This document shows positions 1 through 6,028 of a stretch of 8,849 bases of DNA, piece by piece (positions within the stretch are counted from its first letter, which is position 1; each line of letters begins with the position of its first letter). The notes under the pieces were generated by a model, which was given only the letters and a program-made list of their open reading frames with translations, was not told the DNA's origin and ran no database searches. The translations under genes and the position numbers were made by a program. The DNA is from an uncultured Actinomycetes bacterium (lineage in GTDB: Bacteria > Actinomycetota > Actinomycetes > Mycobacteriales > Mycobacteriaceae): positions 1-8,849 of the forward strand of contig CAIWCQ010000373.1 in assembly GCA_903911165.1 (NCBI GenBank), in the 5' to 3' direction.

Positions 1-116
1 ACGAATCCGAACTCTTGCCACCCTTTGCCACCGTGTTCAGCCCCCCTGGCCGCCGTGCCTGAAACCATCCCAGTGAGACAGATGCTATTCCTGGCCCCCG
101 ACACTGCAAATCCGCA
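1..116. other. Intergenic or unassigned window edge
   Basis: No gene can be supported here. A plus-strand frame is open from base 3 to a TGA at 60-62 (ends ...SPPGRRA) and could be the tail of a gene starting outside the window, but a 19-codon fragment cannot be judged. TTGCCACC occurs twice within 20 bp (around 15-32). No convincing terminator hairpin is seen downstream of the minus-strand gene ending at 117. Confidence 0.3.
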
Positions 117-590
117 TCAACACACCTTTGGATTGGTGCTCGTCTCGCGGGCCCGCATCGGCATGCCGTCGATCACGGCATAGATCGCCTGAAGATCCGG
201 GACGTCGGCGATGCGCAGTTTCTCGCCGCCGTCTTTGCCGATCAACACGACGCTGAAGCTGTCCGCGCCAATCCCAAACTCTGACCTCAACCGTCGTGCC
301 TGGTTGGTGTCGACAACGTGGCCATCGAGGGTGCTGGTGCCTTCGGTGACTATTCGGCCAAGCACCACGTCGCGATCCACGAAGTCACACCGACTGGCCT
401 CTATTCGGCGCATCGTTTCGACGAGCCGTGGATCACTTTCCGCGGGTGCGAACAGCAGCAGTGGGCGGCGATCCCACAGATAGTCACTAAGTTCGGCGGC
501 CATGGCCTGAGCCGGCCCGAGCGCAGCAGCACTGGTCACCAGAAAGATCACTGTGAATGTGCTTCGGATGAATTGTCGGAGAAGGATCAT
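117..590 (-). CDS. Secreted DUF4174-type protein, 157 aa
   Basis: Small exported protein of the DUF4174 type; biochemical function unknown. I take the ATG at 590: from there residues 1-31 form a classic signal peptide (Arg at 5 and 9, hydrophobic core TVIFLVTSAAAL, AMA/AE cleavage site). The longer GTG start at 635 would overlap msrB and put 15 polar residues before the signal. The mature part has the family pattern: RRPLLLFAPAESDPRL near 41-55, a central segment ending in DRDVVLGRIV, then FSVVLIGKDGGEKLR (112-126) and the terminal IDGMPMRARE. The strand-helix layout suggests a thioredoxin-like fold, but there is no CxxC. The mature chain has only two cysteines, C68 and C157, the latter being the last residue. 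The start is 16 nt after the msrB stop, so the two are probably co-transcribed. A shared role in envelope redox repair is inference. Confidence 0.82.
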   Translation of the reverse strand: MILLRQFIRSTFTVIFLVTSAAALGPAQAMAAELSDYLWDRRPLLLFAPAESDPRLVETMRRIEASRCDFVDRDVVLGRIVTEGTSTLDGHVVDTNQARRLRSEFGIGADSFSVVLIGKDGGEKLRIADVPDLQAIYAVIDGMPMRARETSTNPKVC

Positions 591-606
591 GCGGGCCCCG
601 GACTGT

Positions 607-1143
607 CTAGGCCGGACGGAAAATGAGAGCGACACCGTTCATGCAGTAACGCAGGCCGGTCGGGTTGGGGCCATCGTCGAAGACGTGGCCTAGGTGACTG
701 CCGCACTGGCGGCACAGGACCTCGGTGCGCGACATGCCCAGCGAACCGTCGTCGCGCTCGACGACGGCGTTGTCGAGGGCTTGGTAGAAGCTGGGCCAGC
801 CAGTGCCACTGTCGAATTTGGTTGTCGATGAGAAAAGGTCCAGCGCACAACCCGCACAGCCGTAAACACCGGCACGATGCTCGTCGTTGAGTGGGCTGCT
901 GAAGGGTGTCTCGGTGCCCGCGGCACGCAGGACGTCGTATTGGGCCGGGTTCAGTCGTTGTCGCCACTGCGCATCGGTATAGGTGACCGCAAAGGTTTCG
1001 GTCGAGGCGTTCGGCGGCGGGTTTGCTCCAGCGAGGCTCCCAAGTGAGCTGCACCCGACGGTCACACCGAACAGGGCTGTGCCGAGCAGCATGTGTCGTC
1101 GGGTCAATGCCGACTGTGGCTGCTGCGGTCTCCGGGCGGACAT
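607..1143 (-). CDS. msrB: Exported peptide-methionine (R)-S-oxide reductase MsrB
   Basis: Reduces methionine-R-sulfoxide in proteins back to methionine. The SelR/MsrB domain spans about residues 52-177 of 178. Visible signatures are the zinc cysteines C96/C99 (YGCAGC) and C144/C147 (CRQCGSHLGH), the substrate-pocket segment around GTGWPSF (W116), H150/H153 in HLGHVFDDGP, and the catalytic Cys C167 in LRYCMNG. Unlike usual cytosolic MsrB, it starts with about 50 extra residues: a twin-arginine stretch TRRHMLLG (14-21), a hydrophobic run and a lipobox-like TVGC ending at C31. It is therefore probably a Tat-exported enzyme, possibly lipid-anchored. No extra resolving cysteine is present besides C31, so an outside thiol donor would be needed. 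The ATG start is supported by a TANNNT box 6 nt upstream (leaderless). It lies 16 nt upstream of the DUF4174 gene. The MsrB assignment is very secure; Tat/lipoprotein export is inferred. Confidence 0.95.
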   Translation of the reverse strand: MSARRPQQPQSALTRRHMLLGTALFGVTVGCSSLGSLAGANPPPNASTETFAVTYTDAQWRQRLNPAQYDVLRAAGTETPFSSPLNDEHRAGVYGCAGCALDLFSSTTKFDSGTGWPSFYQALDNAVVERDDGSLGMSRTEVLCRQCGSHLGHVFDDGPNPTGLRYCMNGVALIFRPA

Positions 1144-1149
1144 GGTTCA

Positions 1150-1155
1150 ACCGTA
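1150..1155 (-). promoter_or_regulatory. Putative -10 box of a leaderless msrB transcript
   Basis: On the minus strand TACGGT is followed by 6 nt and then the msrB ATG at 1143, so transcription would begin at the A of the start codon. This matches the mycobacterial TANNNT leaderless arrangement. No Shine-Dalgarno sequence precedes the ATG. It gives msrB-DUF4174 its own promoter. Confidence 0.5.
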
Positions 1156-1237
1156 CTGTCTGGCCTGGACGACCAACGGCGACAACCGGCCTTACCGATC
1201 AGTGACGACTGCGCCCCAATGCTCTGGTGCGTTGCCA

Positions 1238-2038
1238 CTACTCGTGTTCGGCGTGATCGGAATAGGGTTCCAGAAGTTTGGACCAGGATTTGTCCAACTG
1301 CCGGTACTCATCCGCGCAGCCGCCAGCCCTGTCCTGCGGCAGCAACCCGTCGGTGACAAGGTCGGCATGCTCAACGGTGTCATGACCGTAAAACCAGCAC
1401 AGGACGTTGTACATTCGCGTCCTGTTGACTGAGTGCTTGGCGGCGAAGTCAGCCTCGACGAGAACGTCCTGACCAGCGGCGTACTGCTCGAACATGCGGG
1501 CATAATCCCTGACCGCCCCCTCCGCTGCGGGGTTGACGACGCCATTTTCGTCCGGCTCGAGCAGCAGGAATACAACGAGCTGATCCGAGGCGTCCTCTTC
1601 GCGCCCGGTGATCGGCAGATCGTAGACATCAATCAAAGCGTGGGCGAATTCATGGTAGAAAGTCGCGATCTCAGCGTTAATCGCCGCGGGGATGGGGTCA
1701 GGGTCGCCGGCCCTCTGGAATGAGCGCAAGCTCAGATCGGCATCCTCGTAGCAGATCGTGATCTTCTTCTCCGCGAAGTTCCAGAACGCGTTCGCCTCAC
1801 CACACTGTGCTCCGACCAGCGCGATGTCGTACGGGATGGCCATGGTGTCGTTGATTCTCTCGGCCACCCGCTCCAGCAGCTGCGAGCGCGACATCAACGC
1901 GCTGCCCACCAATGCAGGGCCGGTCCTGGCCTTCTCGTAGGTCGCGGTCATCTTCGGGTCATGGGAACCCGAGCCGCACCCCGAGAGCAGCAGTACTGCG
2001 ACCATCGCGGCACCAGTGCGAAATGCCAACGCCAGCAC
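1238..2038 (-). CDS. DUF4344-type putative zinc metallopeptidase lipoprotein
   Basis: 266-aa predicted envelope lipoprotein resembling the DUF4344 putative metallopeptidase family. Residues 1-21 (GTG start, Arg at 7, AAMVAVLLLSGC) form a lipoprotein signal with lipobox LSGC, so C21 would be acylated. The gluzincin-like core is HEFAH at 129-133 (HExxH: two zinc His plus catalytic Glu) inside AEIATFYHEFAHALIDVYDLP, followed 14 residues later by GREEDASDQL (145-154), where an acidic residue would be the third metal ligand. Four cysteines follow the lipidated one (79, 96, 214, 241), compatible with two disulfides in an exported protein. The ATG at codon 12 would leave a signal too short and without basic residues, so the GTG is preferred. 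Substrate unknown. It is transcribed in the same direction as msrB, 94 bp away; co-transcription is uncertain because msrB has its own candidate promoter. Confidence 0.85.
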   Translation of the reverse strand: MLALAFRTGAAMVAVLLLSGCGSGSHDPKMTATYEKARTGPALVGSALMSRSQLLERVAERINDTMAIPYDIALVGAQCGEANAFWNFAEKKITICYEDADLSLRSFQRAGDPDPIPAAINAEIATFYHEFAHALIDVYDLPITGREEDASDQLVVFLLLEPDENGVVNPAAEGAVRDYARMFEQYAAGQDVLVEADFAAKHSVNRTRMYNVLCWFYGHDTVEHADLVTDGLLPQDRAGGCADEYRQLDKSWSKLLEPYSDHAEHE

Positions 2039-2040
2039 CG

Positions 2041-2046
2041 AGAATA
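2041..2046 (-). promoter_or_regulatory. Possible -10 box before the DUF4344 gene
   Basis: TATTCT on the minus strand lies 2 nt before the GTG at 2038. It fits TANNNT, but the implied transcription start would fall just inside the annotated coding region. Either the box is not used or the true start is slightly downstream. Low confidence. Confidence 0.2.
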
Positions 2047-2075
2047 GGTTCAGTTGCCGGGGCCGGTGTTGATAT

Positions 2076-2089
2076 CGCCCGAGAGGGCG
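2076..2089 (-). terminator. Terminator-like hairpin after the small lipoprotein gene
   Basis: On the minus strand CGCCC-TCTC-GGGCG forms a perfect 5-bp G/C stem with a 4-nt loop, 37 nt past the stop of the 60-aa lipoprotein gene and before the DUF4344 gene. There is no U-tract, as in many mycobacterial terminator-like hairpins, so termination is only a possibility. Confidence 0.25.
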
Positions 2090-2126
2090 GTCAGTGCCTT
2101 CACCGAGCTAAATCCCAGAAACAGCA

Positions 2127-2309
2127 CTAGTTGTCGCCCGTCCCCGGGCGCTTCACATTGGTTTTTGAATCCACCTGACTCGTAGTCGGACCCCCGGTCG
2201 GCGACGGGGACTCCTTGGTCGCGGCGCAGCCGGCGGTCAGTCCCGAGCCGACAATCGCGAGTCCCACCGCGTACAACACAATCCGCCTAGCCCGACCCGA
2301 GTTCGCCAT
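2127..2309 (-). CDS. Small Ser/Thr/Pro-rich lipoprotein, 60 aa
   Basis: I do not recognise a named family. From the ATG at 2309 the product has a basic N-terminus (RARR at 6-9), a hydrophobic stretch VLYAVGLAIVGSGL and a lipobox LTAGC giving a lipidated C28. About 32 mature residues follow, rich in Thr, Ser, Pro, Gly and Lys (KESPSPTGGPTTSQ), likely disordered and surface-exposed. A longer in-frame start at 2351 would add 14 residues, but the ATG at 2309 has a TANNNT box 7 nt upstream and gives a normal signal-peptide length. It lies between the desaturase and DUF4344 genes, same strand. Function unknown; the lipoprotein call is fairly good, and the short length is the main reason for doubt. 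Confidence 0.65.
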   Translation of the reverse strand: MANSGRARRIVLYAVGLAIVGSGLTAGCAATKESPSPTGGPTTSQVDSKTNVKRPGTGDN

Positions 2310-2316
2310 GGGTCGA

Positions 2317-2322
2317 AGAGTA
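2317..2322 (-). promoter_or_regulatory. Putative -10 box of a leaderless lipoprotein transcript
   Basis: TACTCT on the minus strand is followed by 7 nt and then the ATG at 2309. This fits a leaderless TANNNT promoter and decides the choice of this start over the upstream one at 2351. Confidence 0.45.
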
Positions 2323-2404
2323 CTCCCGGTCGGCGCTAGAACGGGCTGCAACAGTTCGTGTGGTCATAGGTCTCAAATTCGCCGGGCAAAAGCCATGACC
2401 CGCC

Positions 2405-3550
2405 CTACGCGGCCGCTGACCGCGAGCGCCTCGGGGCGGGGTTGGCGGCGCGTTTGAGGAAGTCGTTCGGAAGTGAGAGCCGGATGATCTTCTTCCACGC
2501 CGAGCCGACCTGCTTGGGCAGCGAGCCGGACGTGTAGGTCAGTCCGTACCGCTCAAAGAGCGCTTCGACTTTCGGGGCGATCTCCTGATACCGGTTGCTG
2601 GGCAGGTCCGGGAACAGGTGATGCTCAATCTGAAACGACAGGTTCCCGGTCATGAAGTGCAGGGCGGGGCTGCCGGAGATATTGGCCGAACCCAGCATCT
2701 GGCGCAGGTACCACTCGCCACGGGTCTCGCCCTCGATGGAGGTTTTCGCGAAGGTCTGGACGCCTTCGGGAAAGTGCCCGCACATGATCACCGAGTGCGT
2801 CCAGAGATTGCGGACGAGGTTGGCGGTGAGATTCGCCGTCAGGGTGGTCAGCGCCGAGGGCCCGGACAGCAGCGGATGCAGCACGTAGTCGCGGGTGGCG
2901 TGGCGGCCGATTTTGGCCAGCACCTTCTTGCCGCGGGCACGGAAGTCGGCCTTGTCGACGCGACCCTTGAGGAACTTGCCGATCTCGAGGTCGTAGGCCG
3001 CGATCCCGTACTGGAAGAAACAGGCGTTGATGGCGTTAGACAGCGGCTGGACTAGATACAGCGGTTTCCAGCGTTGGTCCTCGTCCACGCGCATGATGCC
3101 GTAGCCGAGGTCGTTGTCCTTGCCGATGACGTTGGTGTAGTTGTGGTGTACCTGGTTGTGGGAGTGCTTCCACATGTCCGCCGGTGAGGCGTTATCCCAC
3201 TCCCAACTGGTGGAGTGGATCTTGGGATCGCGCATCCAGTCCCACTGGCCGTGCATGACGTTGTGGCCGATCTCCATGTTCTCGATGATCTTCGAGATCG
3301 ACAAACCCACGGTGCCGGCCAGCCACGCGGGAGGGAACAGGGAGAACAACAGGATCCCGCGGCTGCTGAGTTCGAGTTTGCGTTGGGCGTCAATGACTTT
3401 GCGAATGTAGGCGGCATCGTGCTCGCCGCGGCTGGCGATGACCTCGGCGCGGATCGCGTCGAGTTCGGCGCCGAGATTCTCGATATCGGCGGCGGACAGG
3501 TGAACGGTCGGATCTAGAATGTCCGTGGACGTGCATTCCATGGTTGTCAT
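2405..3550 (-). CDS. DesA3-like membrane fatty-acid desaturase
   Basis: Integral-membrane di-iron acyl desaturase of 381 aa that introduces a double bond into a long-chain acyl-CoA or acyl-lipid; by similarity to mycobacterial DesA3 (Rv3229c) a stearoyl-type delta-9 activity is likely. The three His boxes are HNVMH (96-100, followed by GQWDW), HNQVHH (131-136) and QIEHH (307-311, in FQIEHHLFPDLPSNRY). Hydrophobic stretches surround residues 65-88, 165-185 and 222-258. There is no cytochrome b5 domain, so electrons must come from a separate protein, here the reductase encoded just upstream, 29 nt away on the same strand. AAGGA precedes the ATG by 9 nt. From memory DesA3 is about 427 aa; this protein lacks most of the basic C-terminal tail and ends at PAPRRSRSAAA. 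Several mycobacteria carry more than one DesA3 paralogue, so I give no symbol. The exact substrate is unproven. Confidence 0.93.
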   Translation of the reverse strand: MTTMECTSTDILDPTVHLSAADIENLGAELDAIRAEVIASRGEHDAAYIRKVIDAQRKLELSSRGILLFSLFPPAWLAGTVGLSISKIIENMEIGHNVMHGQWDWMRDPKIHSTSWEWDNASPADMWKHSHNQVHHNYTNVIGKDNDLGYGIMRVDEDQRWKPLYLVQPLSNAINACFFQYGIAAYDLEIGKFLKGRVDKADFRARGKKVLAKIGRHATRDYVLHPLLSGPSALTTLTANLTANLVRNLWTHSVIMCGHFPEGVQTFAKTSIEGETRGEWYLRQMLGSANISGSPALHFMTGNLSFQIEHHLFPDLPSNRYQEIAPKVEALFERYGLTYTSGSLPKQVGSAWKKIIRLSLPNDFLKRAANPAPRRSRSAAA

Positions 3551-3579
3551 GGGGGAGTTTCCTTCTTGGTCGATGCGGT

Positions 3580-4674
3580 TCAGAGTTCGATCTCGCAGGC
3601 GCCGGCGGCGGCGGAGATGCAGGTTTGGATGACGACGCCATCGCCCGGGGCGGCGGTGGTGATATCGCCGCTGCGCAGATCACGGACTGCGCCCTGGCGC
3701 AGGGGCGCTACGCAGCCGAAGCAGATACCCATCCGGCAGCCTGAGGGCATCAGCACGCCAGCCGACTCGCCGGCGTCGAGCAGGCTCTGCCCACCGGTGA
3801 CGTCGATGGTGGACTGGGTTTTGGAGAAGGTGACTGTTCCACCGTCGCCGGTGGCGATGGTGGCGAAGCGGAAACGCTCGGTACGCAGGCTCGCGGTGAT
3901 TTCGGCTGCTGCCCAACGATTTTCGATGTCATCGAGCAGGGCGGTCGGGCCACACGCCCAGGTAAGGCGGTCGGTGAAATCGTCTACCAGGTCTTCGATC
4001 CTGGCGATGTTGAGACGGCCGGCGGTGCGGGTGTGTATCTCCACCAGCCGGATCTGGCCGCGCGCGGCAAGTGCCCGCAATTCTTCGCCAAAGATGACGT
4101 CGGCCGCGGTGGGTGCGCAGTGCACCACCACGACGTCGCGGTGACGGCTCGCCGCCATGTTGCGCAGCATCCCCATCACCGGGGTGATGCCGCTGCCGGC
4201 GGTGACGAACAGGAGCTTGGCCGTCGCCGGTGCGTTCAGCGTGAAATCTCCGGCCGCCTGATCGAGATGCACCACTGTTCCGATCGGTGTGCGGCGGACC
4301 AGGTGATTGCTCACGATGCCGTCGCCGATGGCCTTGACGGTGATGCCGATGCAGCCGTCAGGGCGGGTGATCGCCGAGGTGAGTGAGTAGGTGCGCCACT
4401 GGCGCACACCGTCCACGTCGACGCCGATGCGCGCGTATTGGCCGGGGATGTGAGTCCGCCACCCTCGGCCCGGCTTGATGACCAGGGTCGCGGCGTCGGC
4501 GGTTTCCGGGTGGATGGCTATGACCCGGCCGCGCAGGGTGGCCCCGGCACGCAGTGGATCGATGACGTCGAGGTAATCGGCCGGCACCAGGGGCGTAGTC
4601 ACCCGTTCGGCGAGTCGCAACAACCGCCCACGGAGGCCACCAGCGAGGGTGGGGCGGGGCGCTGTGGTGGTCAC
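3580..4674 (-). CDS. Ferredoxin/FAD-dependent NAD(P)H oxidoreductase, desaturase partner
   Basis: 364-aa electron-transfer protein resembling mycobacterial Rv3230c, which supplies electrons to DesA3. Domain order: N-terminal region; FAD-binding barrel about 45-145 with the flavin motif RTYS (94-97); NAD(P)-binding domain about 150-260 with GSGITPVMGML (160-170) and CGP (241-243); C-terminal plant-type 2Fe-2S ferredoxin domain about 278-364. The cluster cysteines are C313, C318 and C321 (C-x4-C-x2-C) and C352. The expected path is NAD(P)H to FAD to 2Fe-2S to the desaturase di-iron site. The start is GTG, with GGGAAGG about 8 nt upstream; no better start is seen. It is the first gene of the operon with the desaturase and diverges from the PucR-type regulator. 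Family certain; its pairing with the adjacent desaturase is strongly supported by gene order. Confidence 0.94.
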   Translation of the reverse strand: MTTTAPRPTLAGGLRGRLLRLAERVTTPLVPADYLDVIDPLRAGATLRGRVIAIHPETADAATLVIKPGRGWRTHIPGQYARIGVDVDGVRQWRTYSLTSAITRPDGCIGITVKAIGDGIVSNHLVRRTPIGTVVHLDQAAGDFTLNAPATAKLLFVTAGSGITPVMGMLRNMAASRHRDVVVVHCAPTAADVIFGEELRALAARGQIRLVEIHTRTAGRLNIARIEDLVDDFTDRLTWACGPTALLDDIENRWAAAEITASLRTERFRFATIATGDGGTVTFSKTQSTIDVTGGQSLLDAGESAGVLMPSGCRMGICFGCVAPLRQGAVRDLRSGDITTAAPGDGVVIQTCISAAAGACEIEL

Positions 4675-4697
4675 GATTACTACCTTCCCTCGTTTTT

Positions 4698-4726
4698 GGG
4701 GTAATTTCTTGACATAATGGGGTGAT
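4698..4726 (+). repeat. Direct repeat GGGGTAAT / GGGGTGAT, 21-bp period
   Basis: GGGGTAAT at 4698-4705 and GGGGTGAT at 4719-4726 differ at one base. They start 21 bp apart, two helical turns, so they lie on the same DNA face and flank TTGACA. Candidate regulator half-sites; chance occurrence is not excluded. Confidence 0.35.
4709..4714 (+). promoter_or_regulatory. TTGACA, possible -35 box of the pucR-type gene
   Basis: Perfect match to the sigma-70-type -35 hexamer, 45 bp before the regulator's ATG. The -10 at 17 bp spacing would fall in CAAGCTG, a poor match, so the promoter is only tentative. Confidence 0.3.
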
Positions 4727-4728
4727 AG

Positions 4729-4739
4729 AACAAGCTGTT
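4729..4739. promoter_or_regulatory. Inverted repeat AACA-AGC-TGTT, candidate operator
   Basis: A perfect 4+3+4 inverted repeat located where the -10 region of the regulator promoter should lie and just upstream of its Shine-Dalgarno. It could be an autoregulatory site. It is short, so it may be chance. Confidence 0.25.
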
Positions 4740-4758
4740 TTTGTACGGAAAGATTAAA

Positions 4759-5967
4759 ATGCTCGATTCAGCTGCAGAGTTCACTGGGCTAGCACTCGAT
4801 CCGGAAACCATCGCCGCCCTGGAATCCGTGCTGCCTCGCATGGCCGAACGCGCGGTGGCCGCGATCACCGCGGAGGTTCCCGCCTACACCGACGCGTTCA
4901 GTGGGCGAATGGGCCACAACATCGAAAACGCCGTGCAGACTGCCCTCGGGGCGTTTCTGCGCCTAGCGACCCGCGCCCAGGACTCCGACCCGGGGCCACC
5001 GCTATCACCCGCACTGGAAGGTGCCTACGAACTCGGCCGCGGGGAGGCTCGCAACGGCCGGTCCATCGATGCCCTGCTATCGGCGTACCGGGTCGGCGCG
5101 CGGGAGGCGTGGCGGGGGTTGTCGCAGACCGCGGTCGGCGCGGGGGTGTCGGCGGCCACGATCGCGCGGTTCGCCGCGCTGGTGTTCGCCTTCATCGATC
5201 AGCTGTCGGCCTCCAGTGCCTCCGGCCACACCGATGAACAGGCCACCGCCGGCCGGGCACGGCAGCGGTATCTCGACCAGCTCACCGGGCAGATACTGGC
5301 GGGGGAGTCGCCGGAGGTGTTACGGGCCAGTGCGGAACGCGCGAACTGGAAGATTCCCCGGACACTGACAGCGGTGTTGCTGCCCATTGACCAAACCCGT
5401 GGATTAGCAGCGCAATTGAATCCGGGAACGCTACAGATTGCCGACGGGCTGCCGGAGTTGGATCCTTCCGAATCTTGGGCGGTGGTTCTGGTTCCCGATG
5501 TTGATGGCCGGTATCGAAGGGCGCTGTTAGCGGTGCTTGCCGACCGGCAGGCGATCGTCGGGCCAGCTCGTCCCTGGCTGGTGGCGCATGCCTCGTATCA
5601 GCGGGTGGTCCGGGCTCGCGCGTTGGCGACCGATTCCGTGCTGGATACCGACGAACATCTGGTCGAGATCATCTTGGGGGCGGATCCCGAGGCCGCGGAG
5701 GACCTGCGCCGCCGCGCGCTGGCCCCCCTGGCGGCTTTGCGGCCAAACTCCGCCGAGCGGCTCGCCGAGACGTTGCGCTCCTGGCTGCTGCATCAGGGCC
5801 AACGTGAGGCGGTCGCAGCCGACCTGTTCGTACACCCACAGACCGTTCGTTACCGAATGAATCAGCTCCGTGAACTCTACGGTGAGCGCCTCAACGATCC
5901 GCGGACGATTCTCGAACTCACGGTGGCGTTGGGCGCGGACGATGGCGTCATTGCTCAGCAGTCGTGA
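4759..5967 (+). CDS. PucR-family transcriptional regulator
   Basis: 402-aa regulator. The C-terminal ~60 residues (about 336-392, AETLRSWLLHQGQREAVAADLFVHPQTVRYRMNQLREL in part) are the PucR/CdaR helix-turn-helix, with the hallmark HPQTVRYRM and the terminal NDPRTILELTVAL. Residues about 20-150 are helical and resemble the RsbRD-type N-terminal sensor domain common in mycobacterial members (GRGEARNGRSIDALLSAYRVGARE). Residues about 195-315 correspond to the degenerate GGDEF-like middle domain. I choose the ATG at 4759 because GGAAAG lies 6 nt upstream; an in-frame TTG at 4741 has no such site. The gene diverges from the reductase-desaturase operon, the standard position for a local regulator. 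By analogy, the mycobacterial PucR-type protein MabR (Rv2242) controls FAS-II genes and responds to long-chain acyl-CoA, so a lipid ligand is plausible. Ligand and target remain inference. Confidence 0.9.
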   Translation: MLDSAAEFTGLALDPETIAALESVLPRMAERAVAAITAEVPAYTDAFSGRMGHNIENAVQTALGAFLRLATRAQDSDPGPPLSPALEGAYELGRGEARNGRSIDALLSAYRVGAREAWRGLSQTAVGAGVSAATIARFAALVFAFIDQLSASSASGHTDEQATAGRARQRYLDQLTGQILAGESPEVLRASAERANWKIPRTLTAVLLPIDQTRGLAAQLNPGTLQIADGLPELDPSESWAVVLVPDVDGRYRRALLAVLADRQAIVGPARPWLVAHASYQRVVRARALATDSVLDTDEHLVEIILGADPEAAEDLRRRALAPLAALRPNSAERLAETLRSWLLHQGQREAVAADLFVHPQTVRYRMNQLRELYGERLNDPRTILELTVALGADDGVIAQQS

Positions 5968-6028
5968 GCGTGCCATCATTCGCGTGCCGGACAGTCGAGG
6001 CCGGCCTCACCACGATCGCGGGCCCGTT

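Larger units (their letters stand above)
4675..4758. promoter_or_regulatory. Divergent control region, desaturase operon / PucR regulator
   Basis: This 84-bp region is clearly richer in A/T than its flanks. It separates the reductase-desaturase operon (minus) from the regulator gene (plus) and must hold both promoters and probably the operator. Seen here: TTGACA at 4709-4714 on the plus strand, GGGGTAAT/GGGGTGAT direct repeats at 4698 and 4719, an AACA-AGC-TGTT inverted repeat at 4729-4739, and ribosome binding sites at both ends. I see no convincing -10 box at the right distance for either direction. Confidence 0.6.

Noticed and set aside
1..20. tRNA T-arm-like sequence at the left edge on the minus strand (GAGTTCGGATTCGT)
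   Set aside because: The T-loop lacks the conserved A58 and no acceptor or anticodon arm can be folded from the available bases.
591..635. N-terminal extension of the DUF4174 protein from a GTG at 635
   Set aside because: It would overlap msrB by 29 nt and place 15 residues before an otherwise perfect signal peptide starting at 590.
2362..2400. GGTCAT...ATGACC inverted repeat downstream of the desaturase, considered as a terminator
   Set aside because: A 6-bp stem with a 27-nt loop and no U-run is too weak to call.
2618..3055. 145-aa open frame on the plus strand opposite the desaturase gene
   Set aside because: It is the antisense shadow of a gene with intact His boxes; the translation has no recognisable domain and its composition is typical of GC-rich antisense frames.
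4741..4758. TTG start at 4741 for the PucR-type gene
   Set aside because: The ATG at 4759 has GGAAAG at 6-nt spacing, and the TTG would put that Shine-Dalgarno inside the coding sequence.
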